NCBI RefSeq assembly: GCF_003385555.1
Contig: NZ_QOHR01000001.1
Coordinates: 260,633-324,632 of the forward strand
Origin: Rhodosalinus sediminis
Lineage (GTDB): Bacteria; Pseudomonadota; Alphaproteobacteria; Rhodobacterales; Rhodobacteraceae
Length of the DNA: 64,000 nucleotides
Direction: 5' to 3'
Shown here: positions 26,106-37,084 of the stretch, in pieces
How the letters are laid out: every line of letters starts with the position of its first letter
Numbering within the stretch: position 1 is the stretch's first letter
Made by a program: the position numbers and the translations under genes
Notes under the pieces: generated by a model
Seen by the model: the letters and a program-made list of their open reading frames with translations, nothing else
What the model was told of the DNA's origin: nothing
Databases searched by the model: none

Positions 26106-27161
26106 ATGAAATCCCTTACAGCCACGTTGGCCGGAAGCGCCGCCGCTTTCGCGCTGGCCAGCCCCGCCATGGCGCAGGACGAACTTCGCGACTGGGCGCT
26201 GGACATGTTCAGCCCCGTGCCCGCGACCGTTCCGGCGCTCGAGGACAACATCGTCACCCCCGAGAAGGTCGATCTGGGCAAGGCGCTCTTCTTCGACCCG
26301 CGCATGTCCGCCTCGGGCGTGTTCTCCTGCAACTCCTGCCACAACGTGGGCACGGGCGGCGACGACAACATGCCGACCTCGGTCGGCCACGGCTGGCAGA
26401 CCGGCCCGCGCAATTCGCCCACGGTGTTCAACGCCGTCTTCAACGAGGCGCAGTTCTGGGACGGCCGCGCCGCCGACCTCGCCGAGCAGGCGAAGGGCCC
26501 GGTGCAGGCGGGCGTCGAGATGGCGAACACGCCGGACAACGTGCTCAAGACGCTGAACTCGATGCCGGAATACGTCGAGTGGTTCGAGGAGTCCTTCCCC
26601 GGTGAGGACGACCCGGTCACCTTCGACAACTTCGCCAAGGCGATCGAGGCCTTCGAGGCGACGCTCATCACGCCCGCGCCCTTCGACGCCTGGCTGAACG
26701 GCAACGACGCCGCCATGACCGAGGAGCAAGTCGCTGGCCTCGAGACCTTCCTCGAGGCGGGCTGCGCGAGCTGCCACAACGGCGTGAACCTCGGCGGCAA
26801 CGGCTACTATCCCTTCGGCCTCGTCGAGAAGCCGGGCGCGGAAATCCTGCCCGAGGGCGACAAGGGCCGCTACCAGGTGACCGAGACGGCGGTGGACGAA
26901 TACGTCTTCCGCGCCTCGCCGCTGCGCAACATCACGGAGACGGCGCCCTATTTCCACTCCGGCGTGGTCTGGGACCTGCGCACCGCCGTGGACATCATGG
27001 CGAGCTCGCAGCTCGGCGCCGACCTGAGCGAGCAGGAGATCGACGAACTCACCGCCTTCCTCGGCGCGCTTACGGGCGAGGTGCCGGAGATCACCTACCC
27101 GATGCTGCCCGCGGAGACGGCGGAGACGCCGCGCCCGTCGAGCGAAGTGCTGCCGAACTGA
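26106..27161 (+). CDS. Periplasmic di-haem cytochrome c peroxidase
   Basis: 351-residue exported protein with a signal peptide ending near ASPAMAQ. It has two haem c sites: C75-x-x-C78-H79 and C220-x-x-C223-H224, the arrangement of bacterial di-haem peroxidases, which reduce hydrogen peroxide with electrons from cytochrome c or a cupredoxin. [10 protein letters not shown] and [23 protein letters not shown] are family motifs. A MauG-type enzyme is less likely. The start follows AAGGAGG. An FNR-type box lies upstream, and a strong terminator follows. Confidence 0.93.
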   Translation: MKSLTATLAGSAAAFALASPAMAQDELRDWALDMFSPVPATVPALEDNIVTPEKVDLGKALFFDPRMSASGVFSCNSCHNVGTGGDDNMPTSVGHGWQTGPRNSPTVFNAVFNEAQFWDGRAADLAEQAKGPVQAGVEMANTPDNVLKTLNSMPEYVEWFEESFPGEDDPVTFDNFAKAIEAFEATLITPAPFDAWLNGNDAAMTEEQVAGLETFLEAGCASCHNGVNLGGNGYYPFGLVEKPGAEILPEGDKGRYQVTETAVDEYVFRASPLRNITETAPYFHSGVVWDLRTAVDIMASSQLGADLSEQEIDELTAFLGALTGEVPEITYPMLPAETAETPRPSSEVLPN

Positions 27162-27185
27162 TCCGGCACGCCTGACGGTGACACG

Positions 27186-27216
27186 AGACCCCCGGCGGCG
27201 GCGCCGGGGGTCTTTT
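27186..27216 (+). terminator. Intrinsic terminator after the peroxidase gene
   Basis: GACCCCCGGC (27187-27196) and GCCGGGGGTC (27203-27212) form a perfect 10-bp stem with a 6-base loop, followed by TTTT. The opposite strand has no U-tract, so it serves the plus-strand gene only. Confidence 0.85.
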
Positions 27217-27225
27217 GCTGTGCGC

Positions 27226-27789
27226 TCAGCCCTCCGCGCCGATCAGCGCCGCGACGATGGCCTTCGCGCTGTCCGAGGCCCATTCGGCGTCGCCGCGCAG
27301 GCGCGCGATCTCCTCGCCCTCGGGCGACAGGATCACCGTGATCGGCAGGCCGAAGATGCCCATCTCGCGGGCGAGCGCCTGACGCGGGTCGCGGTGGAGC
27401 GGGAGGTTGTCCACGCCGATCTCCTCGAAGAAGGCGCGCATGCCGGGCACCGCGTTGCGCCCGGTGGCGACGGTGACCACCTCGAAGGACTCGCCGCCGA
27501 ACTCTTCCTGAAGCTCGGAGAGATAGGGCATCTCCTCGCGGCAGGGGGCGCACCACGTCGCCCAGAAATTCAGCACCACGTGCTTGCCCGCGTAGGCGTC
27601 CAGCGTGAGCTCGCCGCCGTCGACCGTCTCGAAGGCGGCCTCTCCGGCGGGCTTCGGCGTCTCGTGCCAGGCGAGCTTCTTCATGTCGCCCTCGGCGAGC
27701 GCGGCGAGCGCCTGCGTGTCGGCGGCCGCCGCGGCGTTTGCGCCGAGCGCGAGGGCCGTATAAAGGGCGATGGACTTCAGATACCGCAT
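27226..27789 (-). CDS. TlpA-like periplasmic thiol-disulfide oxidoreductase
   Basis: 187 residues: an N-terminal signal peptide or anchor ([19 protein letters not shown]), then a thioredoxin fold with active site C80-A-P-C83 in [17 protein letters not shown] and the cis-proline region [17 protein letters not shown]. TlpA-type proteins reduce disulfides in the periplasm, for example in cytochrome c or oxidase maturation. Two adjacent ATG codons (27792 and 27789) follow GGAGGA; the second gives more room for the ribosome. It is divergent from argH with only 21 bases between start codons, a pairing common in alphaproteobacteria. Confidence 0.88.
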   Translation of the reverse strand: MRYLKSIALYTALALGANAAAAADTQALAALAEGDMKKLAWHETPKPAGEAAFETVDGGELTLDAYAGKHVVLNFWATWCAPCREEMPYLSELQEEFGGESFEVVTVATGRNAVPGMRAFFEEIGVDNLPLHRDPRQALAREMGIFGLPITVILSPEGEEIARLRGDAEWASDSAKAIVAALIGAEG

Positions 27790-27810
27790 CATTCCTCCGG
27801 GCGGGACGCC

Positions 27811-29202
27811 ATGACTGACCAGACCTCCAACGCGATGTGGGGCGGCCGCTTCGCCGCCGGACCGGACGCCGTCATGGAGGCGATCAACGCCTCCATCGGC
27901 TTCGACCAGCGGCTCGCGGCGCAGGACATCGCGGGCTCGCGCGCCCATGCGGCGATGCTCGCCGCCACGGGCATCCTGAGCCATAGCGACGCCGAGGCGA
28001 TCCGGGAAGGGCTGCTCACGGTCTTGTCAGAGATCGAGGGGGGCGACTTCGCATTCTCCCCCGCGCTCGAGGACATCCACATGAACGTCGAGGCGCGGCT
28101 GAAGGAGATCGTGGGCGAGGCGGCCGGGCGGCTCCATACCGCGCGCTCGCGCAACGACCAGGTGGCGACCGATTTCCGCCTCTGGGTGCGCGACCAGATC
28201 GACGCGGCCGACGCCGGCCTCGCCGCGCTCCAGCGCGCGCTCGTGGCGCAGGCGGAGGCGGGCGCGGACCTCGTGATGCCGGGGTTCACCCATCTGCAGA
28301 CCGCGCAGCCGGTGACATGGGGCCACCACATGCTGGCCTACGTCGAGATGTTCGCGCGCGACCGCGGGCGGCTCGCCGACGCGCGGCGCCGGCTGAACGA
28401 GTGCCCGCTCGGCGCCGCGGCGCTCGCCGGGACGGGCTTTCCCATCGACCGGGAGATGACGGCGCGCGAGCTCGGCTTCGACCGGCCGACGGCCAATTCG
28501 CTGGACGCGGTCAGCGACCGCGACTTCGCGCTGGAGTTCCTCTCGGCCGCCTCGATCTGCGCGATGCACCTTTCGCGGCTGTCCGAGGAGCTGGTGATCT
28601 GGGCCTCGGCGCAGTTCCGCTTCGTGCGGCTCTCGGATCGCTTCTCGACCGGGTCGTCGATCATGCCGCAGAAGAAGAACCCCGACGCGGCCGAGCTCAT
28701 CCGCGCCAAGATCGGCCGCATCCTCGGCGCGACGATGGCGCTCTTCACGGTGATGAAGGGGCTGCCGCTCGCCTATTCCAAGGACATGCAGGAGGACAAG
28801 GAGCAGGTCTTCGACGCCGCCGACGCGCTCATGCTCTCGCTCGCCGCGATGGAGGGGATGGTGCGCGACATGGAGGCGAACGCCCCGGCGCTCGAGGCGG
28901 CGGCCGCGACCGGCTTCTCGACGGCGACCGACCTCGCGGACTGGCTCGTGCGCGAGCTCGGGCTACCCTTCCGGGAGGCGCATCACGTCACGGGCCGCCT
29001 CGTCGCGGCGGCGGAGGCGAAGGGCTGCGACCTGCCCGACCTCTCGCTCGCCGAGATGCAGGCGGTGCACGAGAGCATCCGCGCGGATGTCTTCGACGTG
29101 CTGGGCGTGCACAATTCGGTGGCCTCGCGCACCAGCTACGGCGGCACGGCGCCCGCCCGCGTGCGCGAGCAGGTGGCGGCCTGGAAGGAGCGGCTGGGAT
29201 GA
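27811..29202 (+). CDS. argH: Argininosuccinate lyase
   Basis: Cleaves argininosuccinate to arginine and fumarate, the last step of arginine synthesis. The fumarase/aspartase superfamily signature [11 protein letters not shown] is intact, as are [15 protein letters not shown] and [16 protein letters not shown]. 463 residues, typical. The frame is open well upstream, but ATG 27811 gives the conserved N-terminus ([13 protein letters not shown]). The stop overlaps the start of the small lipoprotein gene (ATGA). Confidence 0.96.
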   Translation: MTDQTSNAMWGGRFAAGPDAVMEAINASIGFDQRLAAQDIAGSRAHAAMLAATGILSHSDAEAIREGLLTVLSEIEGGDFAFSPALEDIHMNVEARLKEIVGEAAGRLHTARSRNDQVATDFRLWVRDQIDAADAGLAALQRALVAQAEAGADLVMPGFTHLQTAQPVTWGHHMLAYVEMFARDRGRLADARRRLNECPLGAAALAGTGFPIDREMTARELGFDRPTANSLDAVSDRDFALEFLSAASICAMHLSRLSEELVIWASAQFRFVRLSDRFSTGSSIMPQKKNPDAAELIRAKIGRILGATMALFTVMKGLPLAYSKDMQEDKEQVFDAADALMLSLAAMEGMVRDMEANAPALEAAAATGFSTATDLADWLVRELGLPFREAHHVTGRLVAAAEAKGCDLPDLSLAEMQAVHESIRADVFDVLGVHNSVASRTSYGGTAPARVREQVAAWKERLG

Positions 29203-29342
29203 GACTGGGACTTGCACTCGCGGCGCTCGCGGCGCTCGCCGCCTGCGGCGCGGACGGCGCGCCCGAGCGGCCGGGGGCGGAGACGCGCTCCGGCGTGACG
29301 CTCTCCGGCGAGGCGCGCTTCGGCCTGACGGGAGCCTGGTGA
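29199..29342 (+). CDS. Small lipoprotein coupled to argH
   Basis: 47 residues: a hydrophobic leader [17 protein letters not shown] with lipobox LAAC (acylated C16) and a mature part of only about 31 residues ending [13 protein letters not shown]. The ATG overlaps the argH stop, so it is probably translated by coupling. It precedes the DUF2834 gene by one base. Small ORFs of this kind are easily missed by gene finders. Its form resembles the LptM/YifL class of tiny outer-membrane lipoproteins, though I do not see a decisive motif. Confidence 0.6.
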   Translation: MRLGLALAALAALAACGADGAPERPGAETRSGVTLSGEARFGLTGAW

Positions 29343-29343
29343 G

Positions 29344-29682
29344 ATGGGGCGGCTCAAGTATCTCTGGCTCGCCCTCGCGCTCTGGGGGACGGTGCATCCG
29401 ATGTACTGGTTCCTGTCGTGGTTCCGCGCCAACGGCTTCGACCTCGCGGGCATGGTGGAGGCGTGGCACGCCAACGCGGCGACCTCGGGCCTCGTCTGGG
29501 ACCTGACCGTCGCGGCGGTGACGCTCACGCTCTGGATCCTCGTGGACGCGGTCGGGCGGCGCGACTGGCTCTCGCTCTTGGCGATCCCGACGATCTTCGG
29601 CATCGGGGTGAGCTGCGGGCTGCCGCTCTACCTCTATTTCCGCGCGCGCTTCGCCGGGGCCGCCGCCGCCAGCACGGGCTGA
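29344..29682 (+). CDS. DUF2834 domain membrane protein
   Basis: 112 residues with three hydrophobic segments (about 5-25, 49-68 and 77-97). The spacing of WGTVHPMYWFL, the central acidic WILVDAVGRRDW and GLPLYLYFR fits the DUF2834 family of small inner-membrane proteins of unknown function. It begins one base after the lipoprotein stop and likely shares the argH transcript. A repeat element separates it from lysA. Confidence 0.75.
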   Translation: MGRLKYLWLALALWGTVHPMYWFLSWFRANGFDLAGMVEAWHANAATSGLVWDLTVAAVTLTLWILVDAVGRRDWLSLLAIPTIFGIGVSCGLPLYLYFRARFAGAAAASTG

Positions 29683-29710
29683 GCCGTCGCGGTCCGCCGC
29701 TGGCGCGGCG

Positions 29711-29744
29711 GGCCTCCGGCGGGGATATTTTCGCCAAGAAGAAG
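29711..29744 (+). repeat. Dispersed intergenic repeat, copy B
   Basis: Core GGCCTCCGGCGGGGATATTT followed by TCGCCAAGAAGAAG, between DUF2834 and lysA. It matches copy D (62324-62357) most closely. Confidence 0.7.
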
Positions 29745-29774
29745 CAGGGGCGCGCCGCGCCCCGGGAGACGCGG

Positions 29775-31040
29775 ATGGATCATTTCGTCTATCGGGAGGG
29801 GCGCCTCTTCGCCGAGGAGGTGCCGGTCGCCGGGATCGCGGCGCAGGTGGGCACGCCCTTCTATGTCTACTCGGCCGCGACGCTCGCGCGGCATTACCGG
29901 CTCTTCGACGAGGCGCTGGCCTGGGGGCCGCACCTAGTGTGCTTCGCGGTCAAGGCGGCCTCGAACCTCGCGCTGCTGAAGCTTCTGGGCGAAATGGGCG
30001 CGGGCATGGACGTGGTCTCGGGCGGGGAATACCGCCGGGCGCGCGCCGCGGGCGTGCCGGGCGAGCGGATCGTTTTTTCCGGCGTGGGCAAGACGCGCGA
30101 GGAGATGCGCCTCGCGCTCGAGGGGGGCGTGCGCCAGCTCAACGTGGAAAGCGAGCCGGAGATGCGCGCGCTCTCGCAGGTGGCCGTGGCGCTCGGCGTG
30201 ACGGCGCCGATCAGCGTGCGGGTGAACCCGGACGTGGACGCGAAAACCCACGCCAAGATCGCCACCGGCAAGGCGGAGAACAAGTTCGGCGTGCCGATCG
30301 CGCGGGCGCGCGAGGTCTACGCCGAGGCCGCGCGCCTGCCGGGGCTCGAGGTCGTGGGCATCGACGTGCACATCGGCAGCCAGCTCACCGAGCTCGCGCC
30401 CTTCGAGGCGGCCTATACCAAGGTCGCGGAGCTGACGGAGACCCTGCGCGGGGACGGGCACGACATCCGGCGGCTCGACCTCGGCGGCGGGCTCGGCATT
30501 CCCTACGCGCGCTCGAACGAGGTGCCGCCGCTGCCGGCCGATTACGGCGCGCTCATCCGGCGCACGGTCGGGCATCTGGGCTGCGAGATCGAGATCGAGC
30601 CGGGCCGCCTGATCGCGGGGAACGCGGGGCTCCTGGTCTCTGCCGTGATCTACGCCAAGGAGGGCGAGGGGCGCGATTTCCTGATCCTCGACGCGGCGAT
30701 GAACGATCTGATCCGGCCCGCGATGTACGACGCCTGGCACGACATCGTGCCGGTGACCGAGGCGCCGGCGGAGGCCGCGCGCGCGCCCGTCGACGTGGTC
30801 GGCCCCGTCTGCGAGACGGGCGACACCTTCGCGCGCGGCCGCCCGCTGCCGCCGCTGGACGAGGGCGATCTGGTCGCCTTCCGCTCCGCCGGCGCCTACG
30901 GCGCGGTCATGGCGGGGGAGTACAACACCCGCCCGCTGATCCCCGAGGTGCTGGTGAGCGGCGATCACGTCGCCGTCATACGCGCGCGGCCGACCTTTGA
31001 CGAAATGCTCGCGCGCGATACCATTCCAGAATGGCTGTAG
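29775..31040 (+). CDS. lysA: Diaminopimelate decarboxylase
   Basis: PLP enzyme converting meso-diaminopimelate to lysine, the final step of lysine synthesis. K60 in FAVKAASNLALLKLL binds PLP; HIGSQ, DLGGGLGIPY, EPGRLIAGNAG and the active-site VCETGDTFA are the standard motifs. 421 residues. ATG 29775 gives MDHFVYREG, the usual start. It competes with MurE for meso-DAP, so it borders the cell-wall pathway. Confidence 0.95.
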   Translation: MDHFVYREGRLFAEEVPVAGIAAQVGTPFYVYSAATLARHYRLFDEALAWGPHLVCFAVKAASNLALLKLLGEMGAGMDVVSGGEYRRARAAGVPGERIVFSGVGKTREEMRLALEGGVRQLNVESEPEMRALSQVAVALGVTAPISVRVNPDVDAKTHAKIATGKAENKFGVPIARAREVYAEAARLPGLEVVGIDVHIGSQLTELAPFEAAYTKVAELTETLRGDGHDIRRLDLGGGLGIPYARSNEVPPLPADYGALIRRTVGHLGCEIEIEPGRLIAGNAGLLVSAVIYAKEGEGRDFLILDAAMNDLIRPAMYDAWHDIVPVTEAPAEAARAPVDVVGPVCETGDTFARGRPLPPLDEGDLVAFRSAGAYGAVMAGEYNTRPLIPEVLVSGDHVAVIRARPTFDEMLARDTIPEWL

Positions 31041-31100
31041 CGGCGTGACGCGCGCCGGTCGGCCCGACCCCCTGGGCGGCTGCGGGAGAGCCGAGGCGCG

Positions 31101-33692
31101 ATGGACGAGCGAGAGAGCGGCGACACCGATATCCTGACGCGGCTCGGCCGCCCGCTGCGCCTGACCCGGCTCGGCATGGCGGCGGAGCGCGCGGCGCGCG
31201 CCTTCTGGCCGCTCTGGTCGATCGTGGCGGCGGCGCTCGCGCTCCTGATGCTCGGCGTGCAGGACGCGGTCGCCGTGGAGGGCGTCTGGGCCGCCGGCGC
31301 GGTCACCGGCCTCGCCGCGCTCTGGGCGCTCCGGCACGGGCTGCGCCGCTTCCGCTGGCCCGGCCGGGTGGAGGCGATGGCGCGGCTCGACGCGACGATG
31401 CCGGGGCGGCCGATCTCCTCGGTGCTCGACGCGCAGGCGGTGGGCGCCACGGACGCGGCCTCCGCCGCCGTCTGGCGCGCGCATCGGGCGCGCATGGCCG
31501 CCCGCGCCGCAGAGGCCCGCGCGCCGCGGCCCGACCTGAACGTCGCACGGCGCGACCCCTTCGCGCTGCGCTACGTCGCGCTCCTCGCGCTGGCGGTGGC
31601 GCTGCTTTTCGGCTCGGTGCTGCGCATCGGCTCGGTCGCTGAAATGGCGCCGGGGCAGGCGCAGGCGCTCGCCGGCGGCCCCGCCTGGGAGGGCTGGGTC
31701 GAGCCGCCGGCCTACACGCGCCTGCCGGCCGTCTATCTCAACGACATCACGGCGGAGCAGCTTTCCGTCGCCGAGGGCAGCCAGGTGACGCTCCGCCTCT
31801 ACGGCGAGGTCGGCGCGCTTTCCGTGCGCGAGACGGTGTCGGACCGGCCCGCGCCGGAAAAGCCCGCCGCGTCGCCCAGCCAGGTGTTCGAGGTGACGGG
31901 CGACGGTCGCCTCGCTGTCGAGGGGCCGGGCGGGCGCGCCTGGCAGATCGCGCTGCGCCCGGATCAGCCGCCGCGGGTGGCGCTCGAGGGCGCGCCGGAG
32001 GCGACCGCGCAGGGCGAGATGCAGCTGCCGTTCTCGGCCGGGGACGACTACGGCGTGACGGGCGGCGAAGCGCGGCTCGCGCTCGACCTCGCGGAGGTGG
32101 ACCGGCGCTACGGCCTCGCCACCGAGCCGGAGGCGCGCCCGGCGATCGAAGTCCCCCTGCCGCTGCCGATCTCGGGCGACCGGGCGGAGTTCGAGCAGAC
32201 GCTGGTCGAGGATTTCTCCAAGCACCCCTGGGCGAACCTGCCGGTCGAGGTGCGCCTCACGGTGGAGGATGCCGCGGGGCAGACCGGGCGCTCCGAGCCG
32301 CGGACCATCACGCTGCCGGGGCGGCGCTTCTTCGACCCGCTCGCCGCCTCCGTGGCCGAGCAGCGCCGCGATCTCCTCTGGTCGCGCGCGAACGCCCGCC
32401 GCGTGTCGCAGGTGCTGCGCGCGGTCTCGCACCTGCCGGACGATGTGTTCCGCTCCGAGACCTCGGCGCTGCGCCTGCGCGTGACGCTCGAACGGCTCGA
32501 GACCTACGCGCGCCACGGCCTGACCAAGGACCAGCGCGACGACATCGCCGAGGCGCTCTGGGATCTCGCCGTGGAGCTCGAGGAGGGCGACCTCGCCGAC
32601 GCGCTGGAGCGACTGCGCCGCGCGCAGGACCGGCTCGAGGAGGCGATGCGCAACGGCGCCTCGGACGCCGAGATCGCGGAGCTCATGCAGGAGCTGCGCG
32701 AGGCGACGGACGACTACCTGCGCGAACTGGCGCGGCGCCAGATGCAGGAGGGCGAGCAGGGCCAGCAGAACCAGCAGGCGCAACAGTCGCCCGGCATGGA
32801 GATGACGCAGAACGACCTGCAGGAGATGATGGACCGCATCCAGGAACTGATGGAGCAGGGCCGCATGGCCGAGGCGCAGGAGGCGCTGCGCCAGCTTCAG
32901 CAGATGATGGAGAACATGCGCGTCACCCAGGGGCAGGGTCAGCCCTCGCCCGGGCAGCAGGCGATGGAGGGCCTCGCCGAGACGCTGCGCGATCAGCAGG
33001 GCCTCTCGGACGAGGCGTTCCGCGAGTTGCAGGAGCAGTTCAACCCCGGCCAGCAGGGCCAGCGCGGGCAACAGGGCCAGCAAGGGCAACAGGGTCAGCA
33101 GGCGCGGCCCGGCCAGCCCGGACAGGGGCAGCAGGGCCGCCCCGGCCAACCGGGCCGGGGCCAGCAGCAGGTCGAGCCGGGCGAGGGCGAGGGTCTCGGC
33201 GACTCGCTCGAGGAGCGCCAGCGCGCGCTCCGCGACGAGCTGCGCCGCCAGCGCCAGGGCATGCCCGGTCTCGGCGGCGAAGAGGGCGAGGCGGCCGAGG
33301 AGGCGCTTGACCGCGCCGAGGGCGCGATGGAAGGCGCCGAACGCGCGCTGCGGGACGGCGACCTGGCCGAAGCGATCGACCGGCAGGCCGAGGCGATGGA
33401 CGCGCTCCGCGAGGGCATGCGCAACATGGGCGAGGCGCTCGCGCAGGAGCAGCGGCAGGGCCAGGGCCAGCAGGGCATGGCCGAGGGCGACCCGTCGGGC
33501 GAGCCGCGCGACCCGCTCGGGCGCAGCACGGGGCAGGGCGGCCAGCTCGGGACCGAGGAGAACCTCCTGCAGGGCGAGGACGTGCGCCGGCGCGCGCAGA
33601 ACCTGCTCGAGGAGCTCCGCCGCCGCAGCGGCGAGGCCGCACGCCCCGAGGTCGAACGCGAGTATCTCGAGCGGCTGCTGGAACGCTTCTGA
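31101..33692 (+). CDS. TIGR02302/DUF4175 family membrane protein with Gln/Gly-rich repeats
   Basis: 863 residues: two or three N-terminal membrane helices (about 33-60 and 150-170), a periplasmic-looking middle part with beta-rich sequence (EGWVEPPAYTRLPAVYLN), then a long helical, Gln- and Glu-rich C-terminal half. Residues of about 650-690 consist largely of Gly-Gln-Gln and Gly-x-Pro triplets, a collagen-like composition. I recognise it as the TIGR02302 family found in alphaproteobacteria; its function is unknown. It follows lysA after 60 bases. Confidence 0.85.
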   Translation: MDERESGDTDILTRLGRPLRLTRLGMAAERAARAFWPLWSIVAAALALLMLGVQDAVAVEGVWAAGAVTGLAALWALRHGLRRFRWPGRVEAMARLDATMPGRPISSVLDAQAVGATDAASAAVWRAHRARMAARAAEARAPRPDLNVARRDPFALRYVALLALAVALLFGSVLRIGSVAEMAPGQAQALAGGPAWEGWVEPPAYTRLPAVYLNDITAEQLSVAEGSQVTLRLYGEVGALSVRETVSDRPAPEKPAASPSQVFEVTGDGRLAVEGPGGRAWQIALRPDQPPRVALEGAPEATAQGEMQLPFSAGDDYGVTGGEARLALDLAEVDRRYGLATEPEARPAIEVPLPLPISGDRAEFEQTLVEDFSKHPWANLPVEVRLTVEDAAGQTGRSEPRTITLPGRRFFDPLAASVAEQRRDLLWSRANARRVSQVLRAVSHLPDDVFRSETSALRLRVTLERLETYARHGLTKDQRDDIAEALWDLAVELEEGDLADALERLRRAQDRLEEAMRNGASDAEIAELMQELREATDDYLRELARRQMQEGEQGQQNQQAQQSPGMEMTQNDLQEMMDRIQELMEQGRMAEAQEALRQLQQMMENMRVTQGQGQPSPGQQAMEGLAETLRDQQGLSDEAFRELQEQFNPGQQGQRGQQGQQGQQGQQARPGQPGQGQQGRPGQPGRGQQQVEPGEGEGLGDSLEERQRALRDELRRQRQGMPGLGGEEGEAAEEALDRAEGAMEGAERALRDGDLAEAIDRQAEAMDALREGMRNMGEALAQEQRQGQGQQGMAEGDPSGEPRDPLGRSTGQGGQLGTEENLLQGEDVRRRAQNLLEELRRRSGEAARPEVEREYLERLLERF

Positions 33693-33990
33693 ACCCCGGC
33701 GCGCCCCTGCCGGCGGCCGGCTTCCCTCCGTGTCGCGCGGCGGCGCCGCGGCGAGGTCGCCGACCGGCACGAGGCCGTCGTGCAGGTCGAGAGACGCAGG
33801 GCCGATGCCGTGCGCCCCATGAGACTGTCGCGCACCCGACCGCCGTCACGCCCGCGCCTGGCGAGGCGGTGCAAGGCGCACGGACGATTCGCCGGTCCTG
33901 TCCCCGCCGGCGGCCAGCGCGCCGTCCCGCACGAACGTCGCTGGCGATGCCCTGCGCGACGCCCCACGCTCCGGACGCGCACCGCGCCCC

Positions 33991-34011
33991 CGCCGGACGG
34001 ACCGTCCGGCG
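33991..34011. repeat. Perfect inverted repeat (10-bp arms)
   Basis: CGCCGGACGG and CCGTCCGGCG flank a single A. It lies between the 3' ends of the TIGR02302 gene and the MarR-family gene. Confidence 0.6.
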
Positions 34012-34040
34012 CAACGTCCGTGCAAAGCCGCGACCGGCCC

Positions 34041-34070
34041 CTTCTTCTTGGTCCAAATATCCTCGGGGGG
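34041..34070 (-). repeat. Dispersed intergenic repeat, copy C
   Basis: On the minus strand CCCCCCGAGGATATTTGG is followed by ACCAAGAAGAAG. It is closest to copy A at 9001-9038. Confidence 0.7.
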
Positions 34071-34132
34071 TGAATTGGCCGAAGGCCAAGAGGGGGGCAG
34101 ACAGCCCCCCTCCCGCGGGCCGGCCATGTCCC

Positions 34133-34630
34133 TCAGTAGATGTAGCGGATCTGGTCGCTCCAGTAGCGTTCGAGCCGGCGCAGCGTGTGCGTCATCTCGT
34201 CGAGCGCGTCGAGGTCGAGCACCTGCGCCGAGACGAGCCCCTCTGCGTGGCGCGCGAAGAGCGCGGCGACGGTGCGGCGGATCTCCTGCCCTCGGGGCGT
34301 CAGGCGCACGCGCACGGCGCGGCGGTCGATCTCGCAGCGCTTGTGGTGCATGAAGCCGCCCTCGACCAGTTTCTTGAGGTTGTAGCTGACGTTCGAGCCC
34401 TGGTAGTAGCCGCGGCTCTTGAGCTCTCCGGCGGTGACCTCGTTGTCGCCGATGTTGAAGAGCAAAAGCGCCTGCACCGCGTTCACCTCGAGCACGCCGA
34501 CGCGCTCGAACTCGTCCTTGATGACGTCGAGCAGCAGCCGGTGCAGCCGCTCGACGAGCGAGAGCGCATCGAGATACCCGGCCATCACCCCGCGCTCGGC
34601 CCCGGCCGGAAGGGGCGTGTTCATGTTCAT
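34133..34630 (-). CDS. MarR-family winged-helix regulator, LdtR-like
   Basis: 165 residues with a MarR-type winged helix-turn-helix. The recognition region GYYQGSNVSYNLKKLVEGGFMHHKRCEIDRRAVRVRLT is strikingly like LdtR, the alphaproteobacterial MarR regulator first described as controlling an L,D-transpeptidase and osmotic tolerance. IGDNEVTAGELKSRGYYQ is equally conserved. ATG 34630 is chosen because GGAGG lies 8 bases upstream; the longer frame adds a non-conserved N-terminus. An imperfect dyad at 34687-34717 upstream could be its operator. No L,D-transpeptidase gene is nearby. Confidence 0.8.
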   Translation of the reverse strand: MNMNTPLPAGAERGVMAGYLDALSLVERLHRLLLDVIKDEFERVGVLEVNAVQALLLFNIGDNEVTAGELKSRGYYQGSNVSYNLKKLVEGGFMHHKRCEIDRRAVRVRLTPRGQEIRRTVAALFARHAEGLVSAQVLDLDALDEMTHTLRRLERYWSDQIRYIY

Positions 34631-34686
34631 GTCGTCGCCTCCGCCTCGGTGGACGACGACACCCTCGCGCGGAATACCGAACAAGC

Positions 34687-34717
34687 GGTTAAATCGCGCC
34701 GTGGTCGCGTAAAATCC
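34687..34717. promoter_or_regulatory. Imperfect dyad upstream of the LdtR-like gene
   Basis: In the 90 bases between the sdhE stop and the MarR-family start, an AT-richer patch has TCGCG-centred half-sites (34694-34698 and 34705-34709) flanked by TTAAA and TAAAA. The symmetry is incomplete. Autoregulation from such a site would be usual for MarR proteins. Confidence 0.25.
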
Positions 34718-34720
34718 GCT

Positions 34721-34983
34721 CTATTCCGTACTCGGAAGCAGGGCCTGGATGGCGGCGACGGCCTCTGCGTGGCGCTCGGGCGGCGGCGTCTGGCCGGAGA
34801 TCCAGGCGTAGAGGTCGGTGTCGCCCTCCTCGAGCAGCGCCTCGTATTGGTCGAGCGCGGCGGCGTCGAGCGACGCGCCCTCGGCCTCGAAGTAGCGCAT
34901 GAGGATGACGTCCATCTCCTTGGTGCCGCGCCGCATCGAGCGCATGGCGAGGCGGCGCAGCCGGGTGTCGCGGTCCTCCGGGC

Positions 34984-34987
<4 letters not shown>
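34721..34987 (-). CDS. sdhE: Succinate dehydrogenase assembly factor SdhE
   Basis: Small protein (88 residues) that promotes covalent FAD attachment to SdhA. RRLAMRSMRRGTKEMDVILMRYFE carries the family RGxxE motif (RGTKE), and YEALLEEGDTDLYAWISGQ is the second conserved block. The GTG at 34987 overlaps the stop of the Xre gene (GTGA), making the two a coupled pair; the longer frame upstream is a shadow of that gene. Confidence 0.9.

Positions 34988-37080
<2,093 letters not shown>

Positions 37081-37084
<4 letters not shown>

Larger units (their letters stand above)
33693..34132. other. 440-base gap between convergent genes
   Basis: Open frames here on both strands are Arg/Pro-rich and lack family features, so I call no gene. 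The stretch holds a perfect inverted repeat at 33991-34011 (10-bp arms, 1-base centre) and one copy of the dispersed repeat at 34041-34070. The inverted repeat may help end transcription, but no U-tract follows it. Confidence 0.55.

Noticed and set aside
26106-27161. MauG-type di-haem enzyme
   Set aside because: No methylamine dehydrogenase genes; motifs and the FNR box fit a cytochrome c peroxidase.
29934-33770. 1278-codon open frame on the minus strand opposite lysA and the TIGR02302 gene
   Set aside because: Repeats of Leu/Ala/Arg/His from antisense reading of GC-rich codons; both plus-strand genes have clear families.
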